Part shown: in pieces, positions 48,301 through 59,400 of the stretch
How the letters are laid out: every line of letters begins with the position of its first letter
Numbering within the stretch: position 1 is the first letter of the stretch
Source of the DNA: Tribonema minus
Taxonomy: Eukaryota; Sar; Xanthophyceae; Tribonematales; Tribonemataceae
Assembly (NCBI GenBank): GCA_017506865.1
Contig: JAFCMP010000323.1
Span: forward strand, 682,001-746,000
Direction: 5' to 3'
DNA: 64,000 nucleotides
Translations under genes and position numbers: made by a program
The notes under the pieces: generated by a model
What the model saw: the letters and a program-made list of their open reading frames with translations, nothing else
What the model was told of the DNA's origin: nothing
Databases searched by the model: none

Positions 48301-51300
48301 CTTTTTGCTGTTCTGCATCGCCTCGTGCGCGTGCAGAATGGATGTCCGCGCTCAGGACTGGAACAGCCAGCCCCATTTAGCTGCGACAGTGTAGAGTCTA
48401 GTCTAGGGGAAAGCTTCGTCATTCTCTCATACTTCAAGCACTCTTCATGCACGGCGCTGAGTCTTGTGCGTCTGTTCCTCACTGCGCTTCCGCACCGCCG
48501 TCCTTGATTGCCTCATGCGCGTGCAGAATGGACGTCAGCGCTCAGGACTGGAACGGCGCGACGGTGCAGGTGCAAAGGCGCGTCCCCTCACCCACACGGC
48601 CAGTGCAAAATGGGTACCGCTTGACGCGCGCGCGTGCCGCACTGATGGCGTCCGCCGCGACGTAACGGCATCTTCAATCATGAACTAGCAATTGGCAGAT
48701 ATTGTTTCAATATCGAGCTCTGCGCCTGAGTAGTGCTGCAGTGGTTGGGGTGCAGCCCCCCTCAGGCATCTACTATTAGTAAACTGAGTACCTTCGTACA
48801 GAAGTGTGACGCTCCACAGCGAGTGTTGGCGGACAGCTCTAACGCTGATCCTATCAGTGACGGGACACCCACAGATGACGTTGCACGAGTGCTGTGGGCG
48901 CAGGAACCACATACTTCAACTTGAAGTTCTCTGATTAGCTCGCGGAAGTACGGTGCACGCTGCAGGCGCTGTCACCTTCTGCGTCATTATTGCCCTCTGT
49001 TTATGTGCTCACAGAGCGTCAGGAAAGAAAGGGTCAATGTCACGGATAGAGACGGCAGTATTGTACGCTGCAAGTCTGACAAGAACATAGCTAGGGTTAG
49101 GGGGTCAGGGTAAGGGTTAGGTTAGCGTAGGAAGATATACTTCGAAAGTATACATTTATGTGTGCCTGCAATGGCAAGGAAACTGGGGCAAGATCCCCTA
49201 ATGTGGTTCAATTGGTCAGTCTCTGTGCGGTCATGTCTTTTTCGGCCGCAGTGGTGAGGCACAGGAGAGGCGCCCCTAATTCACCTGTCCGCCCAACCTT
49301 GCACCTACCTTACCACTGTGATTCCAGTGATGAGAGGGGTATCGTTCAAGCTTTACCATGCCCTCCAAAGCCAACCGCGTTGCTGCCCTGTCCCTATGCC
49401 CGCAGTGACAGGTCCTAGCGTCATGACAGCCTCAACTTGAAGTAGGCAACTTCAAACTTGACGTTAATTCTATTTGTCCCCTGTGCCTCACAGCGACGAG
49501 GGGTATCGGGTAAGACCGCCCGACGTCCCCTACCTGGCTAACCTCGTCGTGGCAACAGACTACAGGGGGCGCGGCGTGGGTTCTAAACTGGTCAAGGTGA
49601 GAAGAGCACTGCCAGTGGTATGTAGGTATTGGCTACATCCTAGACGCAGTGTTTGAGGTAATCGACTAGGGGTAATCAACTAGGGTTAGTGTACCAAATA
49701 TCATGTTGGCGTGGGTTCTAAATTGGTCATTCTGGGTATGTAATTCGAAGTATGTGTAAGCGATGAGCAATGCGCAAGCAGGCTTGTGCAGTTGCAGCGT
49801 GCATGCGCAGCGGTTTCACAGAGCACCTGCACGATGAGCATTTGAAGACATTGGAAGTGTCCTTGCCGTGATGTGAGAGCACTGCTAGTGTGTACGACTA
49901 TTTGCAGTGATGATTGCAGAATACGGCTTTTGCAGTTGCAGTGTGCATGTACAGTGGTCTCTTGTAGCCTCTGCGGAATGTGGTTCCGAAGACACCAGTG
50001 ACATTCTTGCTATGGTTGTGAGGTGCTTCGGTTTGGACTGATGCCGCTTGGCTGAATGCGGCCAAGCATCTGAAAGCTTACATTGCCACACTCCGGTCAC
50101 TGACGCCAAGCCTCATCAACCTCCGATTGGCTTCAGTGGAGCGCATTTGCGTACTGCTGCTGCCGAGTGGCAAAAGTCGGAAGCCTTTTAATTCATCGTT
50201 GACCCCAAGCGTCTACCGTATTTGCAGCTGGCCCAGCTGCTCGTTGCATGCTGCTGCTGATCGACAAGCCACAGAGTATACAGATGTTCGCCTAATCCCA
50301 TTATGAAGCATTTTCTGTCTACTGTTCTTGCAGCTCGCTCAGCTGCTCGTTGCGCGCAAGTGGCCCTCGCGCCAGTCGCGCCTCTTCGTCCTGGTCGAGG
50401 CCTCCAATGAGGCGGCGATTCGCCTCTACGAGGTACGCACAACTCGTACATACCTACCTATACTGAGGGTATACATACCGTATTATCGCGCCAGTCGCGC
50501 CTCTTCGTCCTGGTCGAGGCCTCCAATGAGGCGGCGGTACGGCTCTACGAGGTACGCACAACTCGTACATACCTACCTATACTGAGGGTATACATGCCGT
50601 ATTGTCGTGCCAGTTTCGCCTCTTCGTCCTGGTTGAGGCTTCCAACGAGGCAGCGATACGGCTCTCCGAGGTACGCACAACTGGGAGCATACATATCTAT
50701 TGAGAGCATACGTACTGTAGTCTAAAGTACATATAGGTGCCCGAAAGCACACATACACATTCCGATGCGGCTGTACAAGGTACGCACGACGAGAACTGGC
50801 ATCATACATGCATACTCGTACTGATAGCATACATAAAGCACATGCCAACACCCGGAATGATACATACGTATTGGTACTGGTGTCATATGGGAGCACAAAC
50901 TTGCTTTCACACCTGAAACGTACATGCATATCAGATACCTGTACACACTCATACTGGGGACGCACGCACTCATGCTGTATTCTACTGTGTATACTCGTAC
51001 ATACTCGTCATGAGGAGCATGCTGACATGCTCACGCCAGGAGCATAGCCACGTACTCTCGTTGGCAACATGCATGCATCCTCATACGGGGTGTTGAGGTG
51101 TGGGAGCAAAGGCTAGTGGCTGCCCATTGGAATTCCTGAACGCGCGAAGCACAGTCCGCCGCGACGGTGATTGTCAATTCTGTAAGCAGCGGCAGCGACA
51201 TGCACAAACTTTCGGGCGTACGGGAGTTTCTTCCTCTGGCTCAAGTAGCATGGACCATCTGAGAAACGCATTTGCTCATCTCGAATTCTGAGCAAACGAC

Positions 51301-51636
51301 CCTGCGAGCATGTGGTATGCAACAGCAAGCTGCGGGCCACGAGGAACAGCTGCTCATCCACAAGTCATTACCGATGTTGCCACCAGCGCATGTGTTGCTC
51401 AACATGTTTGCTCCATGCTTTCCCCACGGCGACCGCAGAAGCAGGGCTTCAGCCTCTGCGACGACGACGCGCAGCTCCGGCAGCAGCAGCGCCAGCAGCA
51501 GCAGCAGCAGCGGCGGCGCCAGCTACACCGACAGCCACCAAGCCAGCACCCTCCGCGCCTGACGTATGTGAAAGACGTCTCCGCCTTAGTCGCGCGACAC
51601 GCGGAGCGCGAACACAGCAGCTGCGTCGGCTCGTGA
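42376..51636 (+). CDS. GNAT-family N-acetyltransferase, predicted plastid-targeted
   Basis: Transfers acetyl from acetyl-CoA to an amine; target unknown. Eight exons, all in phase, 298 codons: 42376-42630, 44576-44665, 45636-45695, 46521-46567, 47117-47161, 49494-49596, 50334-50432, 51439-51636 (stop TGA). Exon 1 gives a hydrophobic signal (MRVVLLLWACACASHGAIVV) and a basic Ser/Thr stretch. Exon 2 reads ADDLAAASRLCIQTFRGP, like the GNAT N-terminal helix. Then come EHKMVVAVGGDGQIVG and FMEVGMLPPP on the central strands. YLANLVVATDYRGRGVGSKL carries the acetyl-CoA loop (RGRGVG), and FVLVEASNEAAIRLYE-KQGF completes the C-terminal half. The end is Gln/Arg-rich. The ATG at 42376 was chosen because it starts the hydrophobic run. 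Exon 7 has three downstream copies, and an 800-bp tandem array lies in intron 5. Confidence 0.92.
44640..44885 (+). repeat. tandem copy of GNAT exon 2 3' edge and donor region
   Basis: The last ~35 nt of exon 2, its GTGCGT donor and about 70 bp of intron, including CACACTTGAAGTT, are repeated about 150 bp downstream (donor copy near 44802). The copied exon part is shorter and more diverged than the intron part. Confidence 0.85.
45451..45605 (+). repeat. 75-bp tandem duplication just before GNAT exon 3
   Basis: A unit starting at 45451 and 45526 (GTGTGCCAT-TACCCCTTTTACGC) is followed by a third partial edge (AAGCGAAG) about 30 bp before the exon 3 acceptor. It lies at the branch-site end of the intron. 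Confidence 0.8.
47061..47100 (+). repeat. telomere-type array before GNAT exon 5 acceptor
   Basis: A degenerate CCCTAA array (CTAACTTTAACCGTAAACC and on) ends about 16 bp before the acceptor of exon 5 at 47116. It occupies the branch-site and pyrimidine-tract position, like the array before SDR exon 9. Confidence 0.75.
47755..48560 (+). repeat. five-unit tandem array in GNAT intron 5
   Basis: Units of about 160-195 bp start near 47757, 47953, 48144, 48302 and 48480. Each has GCACYGCCGTCC-like and GCCTCGTGCGCGTGC-like blocks, and most have the TGTCATTCTCTCAT block. Identity is about 70-85%. No exon sequence of this gene was recognised in the unit. Confidence 0.8.
50487..50778 (+). repeat. three extra copies of GNAT exon 7 3' half
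   Basis: Copies end at 50551, 50670 and 50778, each at a GTACGC donor as in the working exon (end 50432). The first two keep 19 open codons in the same phase (RLFVLVEASNEAA-RL-E). Each is preceded by a CCAG that could act as an acceptor, so they could be spliced in without shifting frame. The fourth keeps only about 18 nt. Period is about 120 bp. Confidence 0.9.
51478..51515 (+). repeat. CAG-type trinucleotide run in coding sequence
   Basis: Within the last GNAT exon a CAG/CGG run encodes Gln and Arg near the C-terminus, outside the acetyltransferase core. It is a probable site of length variation. Confidence 0.8.
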
Positions 51637-51887
51637 GCGCTCTGCGGCACAAAGTCGGAGTCAGCGCACAGCGCCCGCTGCCTGCCTGGTGACCGGACCG
51701 TAGCGAATGCTTCAAGTTGAAGTATGACATTGCATGAGGCAGTTGCGGTGCTGTGCGGCTGCAGCTACCAAATGCATTGCGCTGTTTGCCCTGCAAACGC
51801 CGGTGCGCATCGCCGCTGTGCAGCTTCAGCACACATGCATGCAGCAGGCAGATGACCTTATTCTGCGGGGTCCCACCTGCACCGCAG

Positions 51888-52937
51888 AGGCTGCGCGAAA
51901 TCGATGCCGAAGTTGACTTGCCAGCACGACAACGGACGCGCGTAGCACAGGGACCCTTGTGCGACAGGTGGCGAGCTCAACAAGCAGCACAGGCTGCGCA
52001 CCATTACATACCCCTGAAGCGGACGCACTTGAAGTACGCCTCCCCAGGGCGCGCATCGTACGTGCACGTTGGATGGCGCGTGCTCTGCCAATAGAAATGA
52101 GCTTGCAACATGTTTATGTCTGCCTCACATCACACGCTCTGTGCGTGACCAACACTTTGTTGTGAACGCTCTGGTGCTTTGTCAAAAAGTGCACAGCGTC
52201 ATTGGCGCGCGCGTTGCACGCTGCTCCAAAGCATACGTGCGGTGCTTGACCAGGGCGTACACGGACTAAGCGTTGCTGCTGGCTATGGTGCGATTGCGCC
52301 CAAGCGAATAATTTTCCACGATGGCGCACTGCAACATAGCGAATGCAACAAGGCCTTGACTGTAAGACAGCAGGTGAACATAAAGAGGGAACCAGCGGCA
52401 AATTGCCCCATGAAACAAATGAACATGTGCCGTGTATGTGTATTGGAATCCCGGGCCGCTGCGGCAGCGCCTGCCTAATATGCGGATTCTGTAAGTCTCT
52501 ACCGCCAGTCGGCACGCTGCCTCAGACACCGCCGCGCCTGGTTTTCTAAGGTCCGTGCGCGGCGCAATGACGTGTCTGAGTTCGATGCGGTCCGCTCCGT
52601 CGAGGTATAGCATACTCAAACACACAAAGGCCTGCTTCTTGCTGTGCGTTCGCGTGTGCAGGACATGACAGGGGAGGACACTCGCTACACCCCCCTCCCC
52701 GCCCCCCCCGCCCCCCTGTTGCGCGCTCTCGCAATCAACCCCTCTCTGGCGCATGCGTGGCGGTGCGCGCTTGCGTGCCGCCCGGCTCGCAGCCCAATGC
52801 CGCGGAGCCGAGCCGGCGTGTTCCTGCGTAAACCAACAACATCAACATCCATTATCGTGCCCGAAGCGGGTAGAGGGCACGGCGGCAGCGCTCCACTCAA
52901 TTGCGGCAGGCAAACACCTCTGGCATCTTGTCTCTAA
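51888..52937 (+). CDS. exons of an unrecognised gene (5' end unresolved)
   Basis: Two well-bounded exons join in phase: 51888-51967 (RLREIDAEVDLPARQRTR, VAQGPLCDR) and 52526-52604 (HRRAWFSKVRARRNDVSEFD, AVRSVE). A third begins after the AG at 52662 (DMTGEDTRYTPLPAPPAP) and is open to a stop at 52937, although its 3' part is Pro/Arg-rich and may be intron. The first two read like a conserved charged helical protein, but I do not recognise a family. The gene starts 252 bp after the acetyltransferase stop. An initiator exon was not identified; an ATG at 51734 is possible, and alternative splicing from the last acetyltransferase exon cannot be excluded. Confidence 0.55.
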
Positions 52938-53388
52938 TCAGCCCCCTCCCCCCTCGCCCCCCCCTCCCTGCCCCCCTCCCGCTTCCCGCTCCTTTTCTGC
53001 CATGCTTCAACTTCAACATTAACAAATGTATGCGACCGCTGGTGAAGCGGTGATTCGAATCACGTATCCGTGCCTGCTCAGGCTCCACCCCTCTCAGTCA
53101 AAAACCACATAAGGGTACTAGGGGGGGAAGGGGGGTATGAGGGACCCCTAGCCCCGTTCAGCGTCTCAGTGGACTGCCAAAGCAACATCGCTTGCCGCAA
53201 GACAACTGCCCCCCCCAGTCAGTCTGCCAGCGTCGCTGCGCAGGCTCTGGCATCGCAAACGATGCTCAGTAAACCAGCAGCGCGCAGCAGAGCCCCCCTG
53301 CCACCCGTTGTCTAATTGTGCATCACCTCCCTATTTGCCCCCCCCCCCCCCCCCCCCCCCCATTGCATCCGCTGTGCGGCCTGACCAC
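52938..53388. other. C-rich intergenic region between converging genes
   Basis: This contains C-rich stretches at about 52940-52990 and a pure C run of about 23 at 53339-53361, which ends 28 bp from the stop codon of the PX gene. No gene was recognised. Confidence 0.7.
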
Positions 53389-56300
53389 CTAGCACTTTGA
53401 CCGAGGTGCGGCTCCCAGGAAGCCTGTCATGCCAAAAATGGAGCGGCGGTCGTCGGCGGTGACGAAGCGTTGAAGCAGGTCTGCGGTGGGCAGCGCGAAG
53501 AGCAGCTGCGACAGGTAGCACTCCAAGTACCGGCGCTTCAGGGCGAGGTAGTCGGGGTCCAGGCACCTGGTGGAACAGTTGAAGTGCGACAAGAGCGGCA
53601 CGTCACTTCATGTACTGTTGTTCCTCGAGGGGCAAAACCCTGTAGGACATGATTATGTGCAGTATAGATACCGTATCACTCCAGGTAGCGGCGCTTCAGG
53701 GCCAGGTAGTCGGGGTCCAGGCACCTGGTTGAAGAGGTGAGGTGCAACAAGCGTTGAACGTCACTTCATGTGCTTGAAGTGGAAGCAGTCTTTCGTTTTC
53801 GCACAACATGGGCAGCATGCCAATTCAGGTACTTAGCGTGGCAAGGATCAGTATTCTGCGGGTGCAGTTGTCGGGGTCCAGACACCTGGTACACGCGTGG
53901 ATTGCAACAAGAGTGGCACGTCACTCCATGTACTTGAAGTGGTATCAGGTTCATCTTTGTAGGTGAGGAAATCAGGTCCCGGACGGTCCAGACACCTGAC
54001 ATGTGATTTGTTGTATACAACAAGAGCAGTACATCCCTTCATGTCGTTTGATTCATTTTCATATATACCTACCGCATGTAGACCTACACTTCATACCTGC
54101 CCAACTTCATGTCCCGCTGCAGCCTCTCCCAGACGGTGCTGTGAGAGCCGCCGCTGCTGAGGATCTTGGTCGCCTGATCCATGAGGGCCTGCAGTGCAAC
54201 GAGCAATGGCTTGAGAACGATGCAAAGCGTGCAGCACTCAAATGTTTGTCACGATACTCATATGTCGCGCAACGCAAAACGGCTTCAGGACGACGCATGG
54301 CAATGCCTTGAGCATTGTGCTTAGCTTCCACTACTTGCAATTCTAGCCATTGAAGTTGCAATATAACGTGCCCCCCAGCACTTCATATAGCTGTCGCCTA
54401 GGCCCATCCCTGGATTTTATTTCCCAGACCCCCCCCCCCCCCCCCCTGTACAGGGGCTCAAGGGGCCAGGGGATGGATCCCCTCCCCCCCCCCGGGACAA
54501 TCCAGACCATGAGCCTGAGGCAGTGGCAGTCCGGGACTGTTTCTCTGCCAATAACAGCCGCTGAAACAACGCGGCGCAATCTGTAGTATTTACTTGAAAT
54601 TCTGTGGAGCTCTTCTGTGACTTTTGAATACTTCAAAGCAGCTGTATATGCAGCCAGGCCAGCGCATGTGGTGATTTTCCGCACAGCCTCCCTTTGTGGC
54701 ATGCTCCGGAGTACAGTGTACAAATGAACACTGCGCGCACAGCAAGCGTACTCACCTTGAACTGTGTGTACCTGCGCCAGGCTGTCCATGTCCCCTTGTC
54801 GCTACTGAAGACAACCTGCTTTGACGCAGTGGCACAAAGGGGGGGGGGGGGGGGGGGGGGGTCAAGCAGTAGCAGCAAGGTTAATATGAGAAAATAACCC
54901 CAACTTTAACCCAAACCCAAGGTTGGCTTGCCTGCCGAGCGCACTCTGTAATCAGGGCTATGATCAGGATTCGGGTTTGGGCTTAAGTTAGGGTTAGGGT
55001 TAGTGCTGACGCGCGCTATGCGGTCAAGGGGGATCCGTGCATGCAGTATGCCACGGCCGTGGGTTAGGGTTAGGATGACAGTTAGGGTTAAGGTTTGACT
55101 CGCTAGACTCTACAAGGAGATGCATGTGTGTATCTGTCGGGGAACGCGCGTTTCACCTTCACCAGCGCTGCCGCACCAGGCTAAGTTTGTATGCGCCTCA
55201 GTAAAAGAAGCACCCACCCACCACTCCCTTTGACTTTTGGGTCCAGGATAGGGGGAGGAGGGCAGTGAGAGTGAAAAAAAGGGGGTTCCTTTGTGAAACG
55301 GCAAGCCAAACTGGCCCTTCAGGGTCGGATCCGCATTGATGTCCGAAACCGGTATCCCCCCCTTCCCCTCGCCACCAACACGGCTGAAGTACCCCCCTTC
55401 CCCTCTCCACCAAAATGGCTCATGCATACTTGAAGAATAGGTGTGTGGTTTAGGTTAGGATTAGAGGTTTTACCTGGTACTCGGCGTGCCGCCCGGACGC
55501 TATGCGCACCGCGCTGATGCCAATGGCGTAATCGCTGACGTGCTCCGCGTCCCCGGCGCCTGACTGCGAAGAGCTGCGGCAGCAACGCTCAGAAGCACAT
55601 GAAGAGCGGAAATGGTCAGTAAATATAGTGCAGTTGCACTGGAGCAGGGTGAGAATTTGCCAGCGGCAGCGCTCTTTGAAGCATGAGCTGCGGCAGCAAT
55701 GCTCAGCAGGCGCCCGACTGCAAAGAGCTGCGGCAGCAACGCTCAGCAGCACATAGAGAGACAAATGGTCAGTCTACAGTTGCACTGGAGCACAAGGGAA
55801 ATGTGGCAGCGGCAGCGCTCTGTAGCAAATGGAGGCCGGACAGCTGCGGCGGCAATGCTCTGTAGTACATGGAGACGAGAAATGGTCAGTCTACATAGTG
55901 CAGTTGCATAGGAGAAGGAAGAAAATTTGCCAGCGGTAGCGCTCTGTAACAAATGGAGCTCGGACAGATGCGGCTGCAATGCTCAGCAGCATGTGGAGGT
56001 GGTGAATGGTCACTCGTGCCAGAGCTCTGATCGCGACCTCAAGAGTGGCAGTCTCATCAGAACAGGGAAGATCGCCACCAGAGGCAGCGCTTTGCAGCGA
56101 ATGGCGCTGATCCACAAGGAGCGTCTGATGGCACCGCACGCGGCACCTGCAAGGCAGCCAAGAGGAAAAGAAGCGCAGCAGGCATGTCTCGTCTTCGTGG
56201 GGCCTGCTGAGACGAGACCCCCCTGCATGCCACCCGGCCTATTCTTGTCTCATGCTCTCCAACACGCAATCATGGGCGGTGATTCAAATATGAAGTGTCA

Positions 56301-59300
56301 GGTAGAAGTATCCCCAGCCCCTTGTCAAGTCTCTGAAAGGGTACTGTAGTGCGGTGATTTTGACTCATATGCTCTGCGCTATTTGCCCCTCTTTCACTGC
56401 ATTGGAATGCATCAGGGAAGTATGTAGACACACGTGCAAACATGTACATCTGACCGCAGAACAAGCAGCCCTTAGTACTAGAGTTCAGAAAAGGGTCATC
56501 AGGATAAGAGCTAGGGCAAAAGTGGCGCACTTACCTCTGGTAGTAAGGCAGCGCACTAGGCTCCACGGCCACAAACTCAAGGACGCTCCGTACGAGAGGA
56601 ACGGTGCAGCGCCGTTCCTGGGTAAAACGTTCGCGGCACGTTCCGGCGCCGTTCCCGCCCACCACGTCCTGCAGGAGAAACTTCCGCAGCGCCGCGAAGG
56701 GCGCAAAGATCGGAGCACTGCTGCAGCGCCCATCGCCGTCGTCATCGCTGCAGAACAGTTGAGTGCTGATGCCGCCGCCGCCGCCGCCGCGCCGCGCATC
56801 ACCGCCGCCGTCGCCGGAAGGTTCCCGGGAACGGGCGCGGCGCGTTCTGCGCGCGATCCACGCCCGGCGCGCGCGTTGGTCCAGCCAGACGTTCTCCTGG
56901 AGGTCCAGGCGGCGCTCCGCAAACGTCTCAGCGTCGCTGACAAAGCCCTCCTCGAAGTGCAGCACCCACGGCGGCACGTCGGGGCTGCCGCTGCCGCCGC
57001 CGCTGCCGCCGCCGCTGCTGCTGTCGCTGCTGCTGTCGCTGCTGCCGGCGCCGCTGCCGGCGCCGCTGCTGCTGCTGCTGCTGCCGCAGTGCTGAGTGTT
57101 GCCGGTGTCGTGCAGCAGCGGCGGCAGGCAGTCGTTGCTGCCGCTGCTGCCGTCGTGCTGAACATCGCTGCTGCTGCTGCTGCTGCTGCGGTGCCGAGCG
57201 CTGCCGCTGCTGCTGCTGTGGAACGGCGGCGGCGGCGGTGGCCAGGCGTTGCTGCCGCCGGCGCTGTCACTTCGAACGCTGCCAATGCTGCTGCTGTAGT
57301 GCGGTGGAGCGCTGCTGCCGTAGGCTGCGGCGTCGCTGCCGTAGCTGCTGAGGCTGCACGTCTCGGCGGTGGCATCGCTGGAGCAGGTGGAGTGGTGGGG
57401 GGAGCAGCGCTCAGCGTCGAGCGTCTCCGACCACTGCCGCAGCTGCCGGAACAGGAGGGGACATGGCACACATTGATAGTTGCTTGAATGGACTGTCATA
57501 ATCAGGGCTTATTTCAAGTCGAGTCTGGGGGAGCAGTGCTCAACGTCGAGCGTCTCCGACCACTGCCGTAGCTACAAGAACAGCAGGGGACATGGCACAC
57601 AGGCACACATCGACAAGATGGCTTGGTTGTGCACATGCGGTAGTTTGAAGCACGTGGGGGGGGTAGCGCTCAGAGTCGATCATCTCCGACCACTGACGCA
57701 GCTGCCAGCACGAAAACAGAAAAGTATGGCAGGTACATGTCGATAAAGGTGCTTGGATGTGCACATGCGTTAGTCTGAAGTATGTGGGGGCAGCAGCGAT
57801 CGGAGTCGATCATGCCCGGCCACTGGTGCAGCTGCCAGAACAGTAGCAAGAAAACGTGGCACGCAGGCACACTCTGTTGAGACGTGTGACGAGCGCCGAA
57901 GCATTGGCCTAACCCTGACCCCAGCCCTAGCCCTAAACCTCTACAAGGCAGTCATACCGGTGATGTAAAAAACAATGGCCATGGCTGTGGCTGTCTTGCG
58001 TTTTCAGCATTTCTAGTGGTTTTGGCAGACAGACGTCACACTTTACATGTTAAGTGCTACCATGCAAAGTGCTGGGCACATGTGCTCCTTCGGAGGGAGA
58101 CCTCGCAACCAGAACTGCTGCGCACTGTCACACATCACAACAGATTCTGATGACGTAGGCCGCGGTGTAGCATGTTCAAGTACTGGCCATGCACCGTATG
58201 GCATCAGTCAAACTTCAACTGAATCGGGAGCGTCGCTGCTAGGGGTGCCGTAGAAACAAACACCTGAACTACTTGCCAGTTGGAATGCCTGGTCCACACG
58301 GGGCCACTCTGTTTGTGCTGCACTTGCTGGCAGCTAGCTGTACATGTGTAGATTGCAGCTGCTCACCCGGCATCAAGCTAGCAGGTGCGTGTGCAACAGC
58401 ACCAATTTACGGTACTTCAAGTAGTTGCGGTTAGACGGCCCACACGCAAGCTTGTAATGGACGCAAGCTGGTAGTGGTCGATTGTTGTGTCCTCCCCTCC
58501 CCCACCCCCCAGCCCCCGGGACAGGGGGCGGCCACTAATAAGCACTGGTTGTGTGCAATAACTCGGACACCAACAGAGTATTTGAAACTTTGCCTGCTGC
58601 CACTGCCCCTGGTATTATTGTAAACCTACATGCCTTCAGTCCAAATTTCAACCCTATGCTGATCCAACCTCAAACCCTAGCTACAGAGTTAAGTGTGCAT
58701 CTCACGTGCAGCAGGTGGAACGCGGGGCTGAGGCTGCGGCTGCTGCTCCCGTCGTGGGCAGAGCTGCTGGCCACGCCTTGCAGATTCCGCATCTTTGAGC
58801 GGTGCTGGTAGCTCTGCCATTGCTGGCGGTCGTTGTTGCAACTGCGGCCTGCTTGTGTGTGCAAAGACAGGAGCGTGAAGTTAGAAGACTTCAAGTTTCT
58901 TTCAGACAGCACAAGACGAAGCCCGGCGCTTGTGCTATCCTCACAACAGGTGGCAACGTGTGCTGCATGGCAATAGATAGCCTTGGCGGATCGAGTCACG
59001 CGTCGAACCAAGCGGCACGCTACTTCTATCTGTAATAATTCACATACAGAACTTCAAGGCAGTGCTCAACGCCCCTGTTCACCGCCGGCGGATACCAGCG
59101 CTTGTTGTCGACGCTCGCGCATCGCACACGATCTTTTGCCAAATCCGAACAAAGAACATGTTGAACACCGCCGAGCCGCCTACCTTTTGGGCTGTGCTGA
59201 GCACTGCTGCAGGCCGCCTCCAACGCGCTCCGCTGCCGCACGCCGTTGGCGGCGTCACACGGCGCGCCCCATTGCACCGTGTCCCCTTCCTCGGCGGCGT

Positions 59301-59400
59301 CAGCAGCGACATACCAGCCAAAGTCGTCATCGGTGGCGCCGCAGCTGTCGCCGCTGGGTGCGGGCGGTATTGGCACAGCAGCAGTACCTGCGGTTGCCAT
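53389..59400 (-). CDS. PX (phox homology) domain protein
   Basis: Probable phosphoinositide-binding, membrane-associated protein. Exons: 59184-59400, 58706-58822, 56535-57442, 56038-56146, 55474-55563, 54756-54815, 54097-54188, 53389-53566 (stop TAG). Phase closes from 58822 to the stop; a small exon is probably missing between 59184 and 58822. The first exon is acidic (DDDFGWYVAADAAEEGD). The 908-nt exon starts LRQWSETLDAERC, runs through a ~150-residue Ser/Gly-rich tract and ends VLHFEEGFVSDAETFAERR and a basic stretch. The PX domain is C-terminal: ISAVRIASGRHAEYQVVF, TAWRRYTQFK (phosphoinositide-binding Arg-Arg-Tyr), WERLQRDMKLGRCLDPDYLA and LKRRYLECYLSQLLF. The ATG at 59400 directly follows an AG, so it could be an internal exon border, and the true start may lie further upstream. 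Confidence 0.88.
53680..54005 (-). repeat. three decayed copies of the PX gene last-exon 5' edge
   Basis: The acceptor and first ~50 nt of the last exon (CLDPDYLALKRRYLE) recur at about 53686-53735. Shorter remnants of the GTGCCTGGACCCC edge lie at about 53868-53893 and 53975-54003. Spacing is 110-180 bp. Confidence 0.85.
54429..54861. repeat. long homopolymer C and G runs
   Basis: Runs of C at about 54430-54446 and 54483-54492, and of G at about 54839-54861, all inside PX gene introns. The G run lies about 25 bp upstream (sense) of the acceptor of exon 54756-54815, so on the coding strand it is a poly-C tract in the pyrimidine-tract position. Confidence 0.9.
54966..55100 (-). repeat. interstitial telomere-type arrays in a PX gene intron
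   Basis: TTAGGG-type repeats on the plus strand at about 54985-55004 and 55062-55098, with degenerate ones at 54897-54920 and 55452-55465. They read CCCTAA on the coding strand. Confidence 0.85.
55565..56000 (-). repeat. tandem array in the PX gene intron before exon 55474-55563
   Basis: About four units of 100-130 bp, with repeated blocks GAGCTGCGGCAGCAACGCTC, AATGGTCAGT and CAGTTGCACTGGAGC. The array begins at the acceptor side of the exon and includes the CTTCGCAG edge. Confidence 0.8.
56994..57190 (-). repeat. GCTGCTGCC-type repeat coding for the Ser/Gly tract
   Basis: Trinucleotide-rich sequence inside the large PX exon. It is read as Ser/Gly on the coding strand and as long Ala runs on the other strand, which explains the large opposite-strand open frames there. 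Confidence 0.85.
57538..57845 (-). repeat. three copies of the PX gene large-exon 5' edge
   Basis: The acceptor and first ~40 nt of the large exon (LRQWSETLDAERC) recur at about 57535-57572, 57662-57702 and 57790-57832. They read as LRQWSEMIDSER and LHQWPGMIDSD. Each also carries about 80 bp of upstream intron (ACATGGCACACAGG-like). Period is about 120-130 bp. Confidence 0.9.

Noticed and set aside
53025-53075. Possible tRNA (GGTGATTCGAATCAC resembles a T-loop arm)
   Set aside because: No matching acceptor, D or anticodon arms could be folded from the flanking bases.
56354-57487. Plus-strand 377-codon open frame rich in Ala
   Set aside because: It is antisense to the PX gene Ser/Gly exon and arises from trinucleotide repeats read on the other strand. 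No splice or start context favours it.
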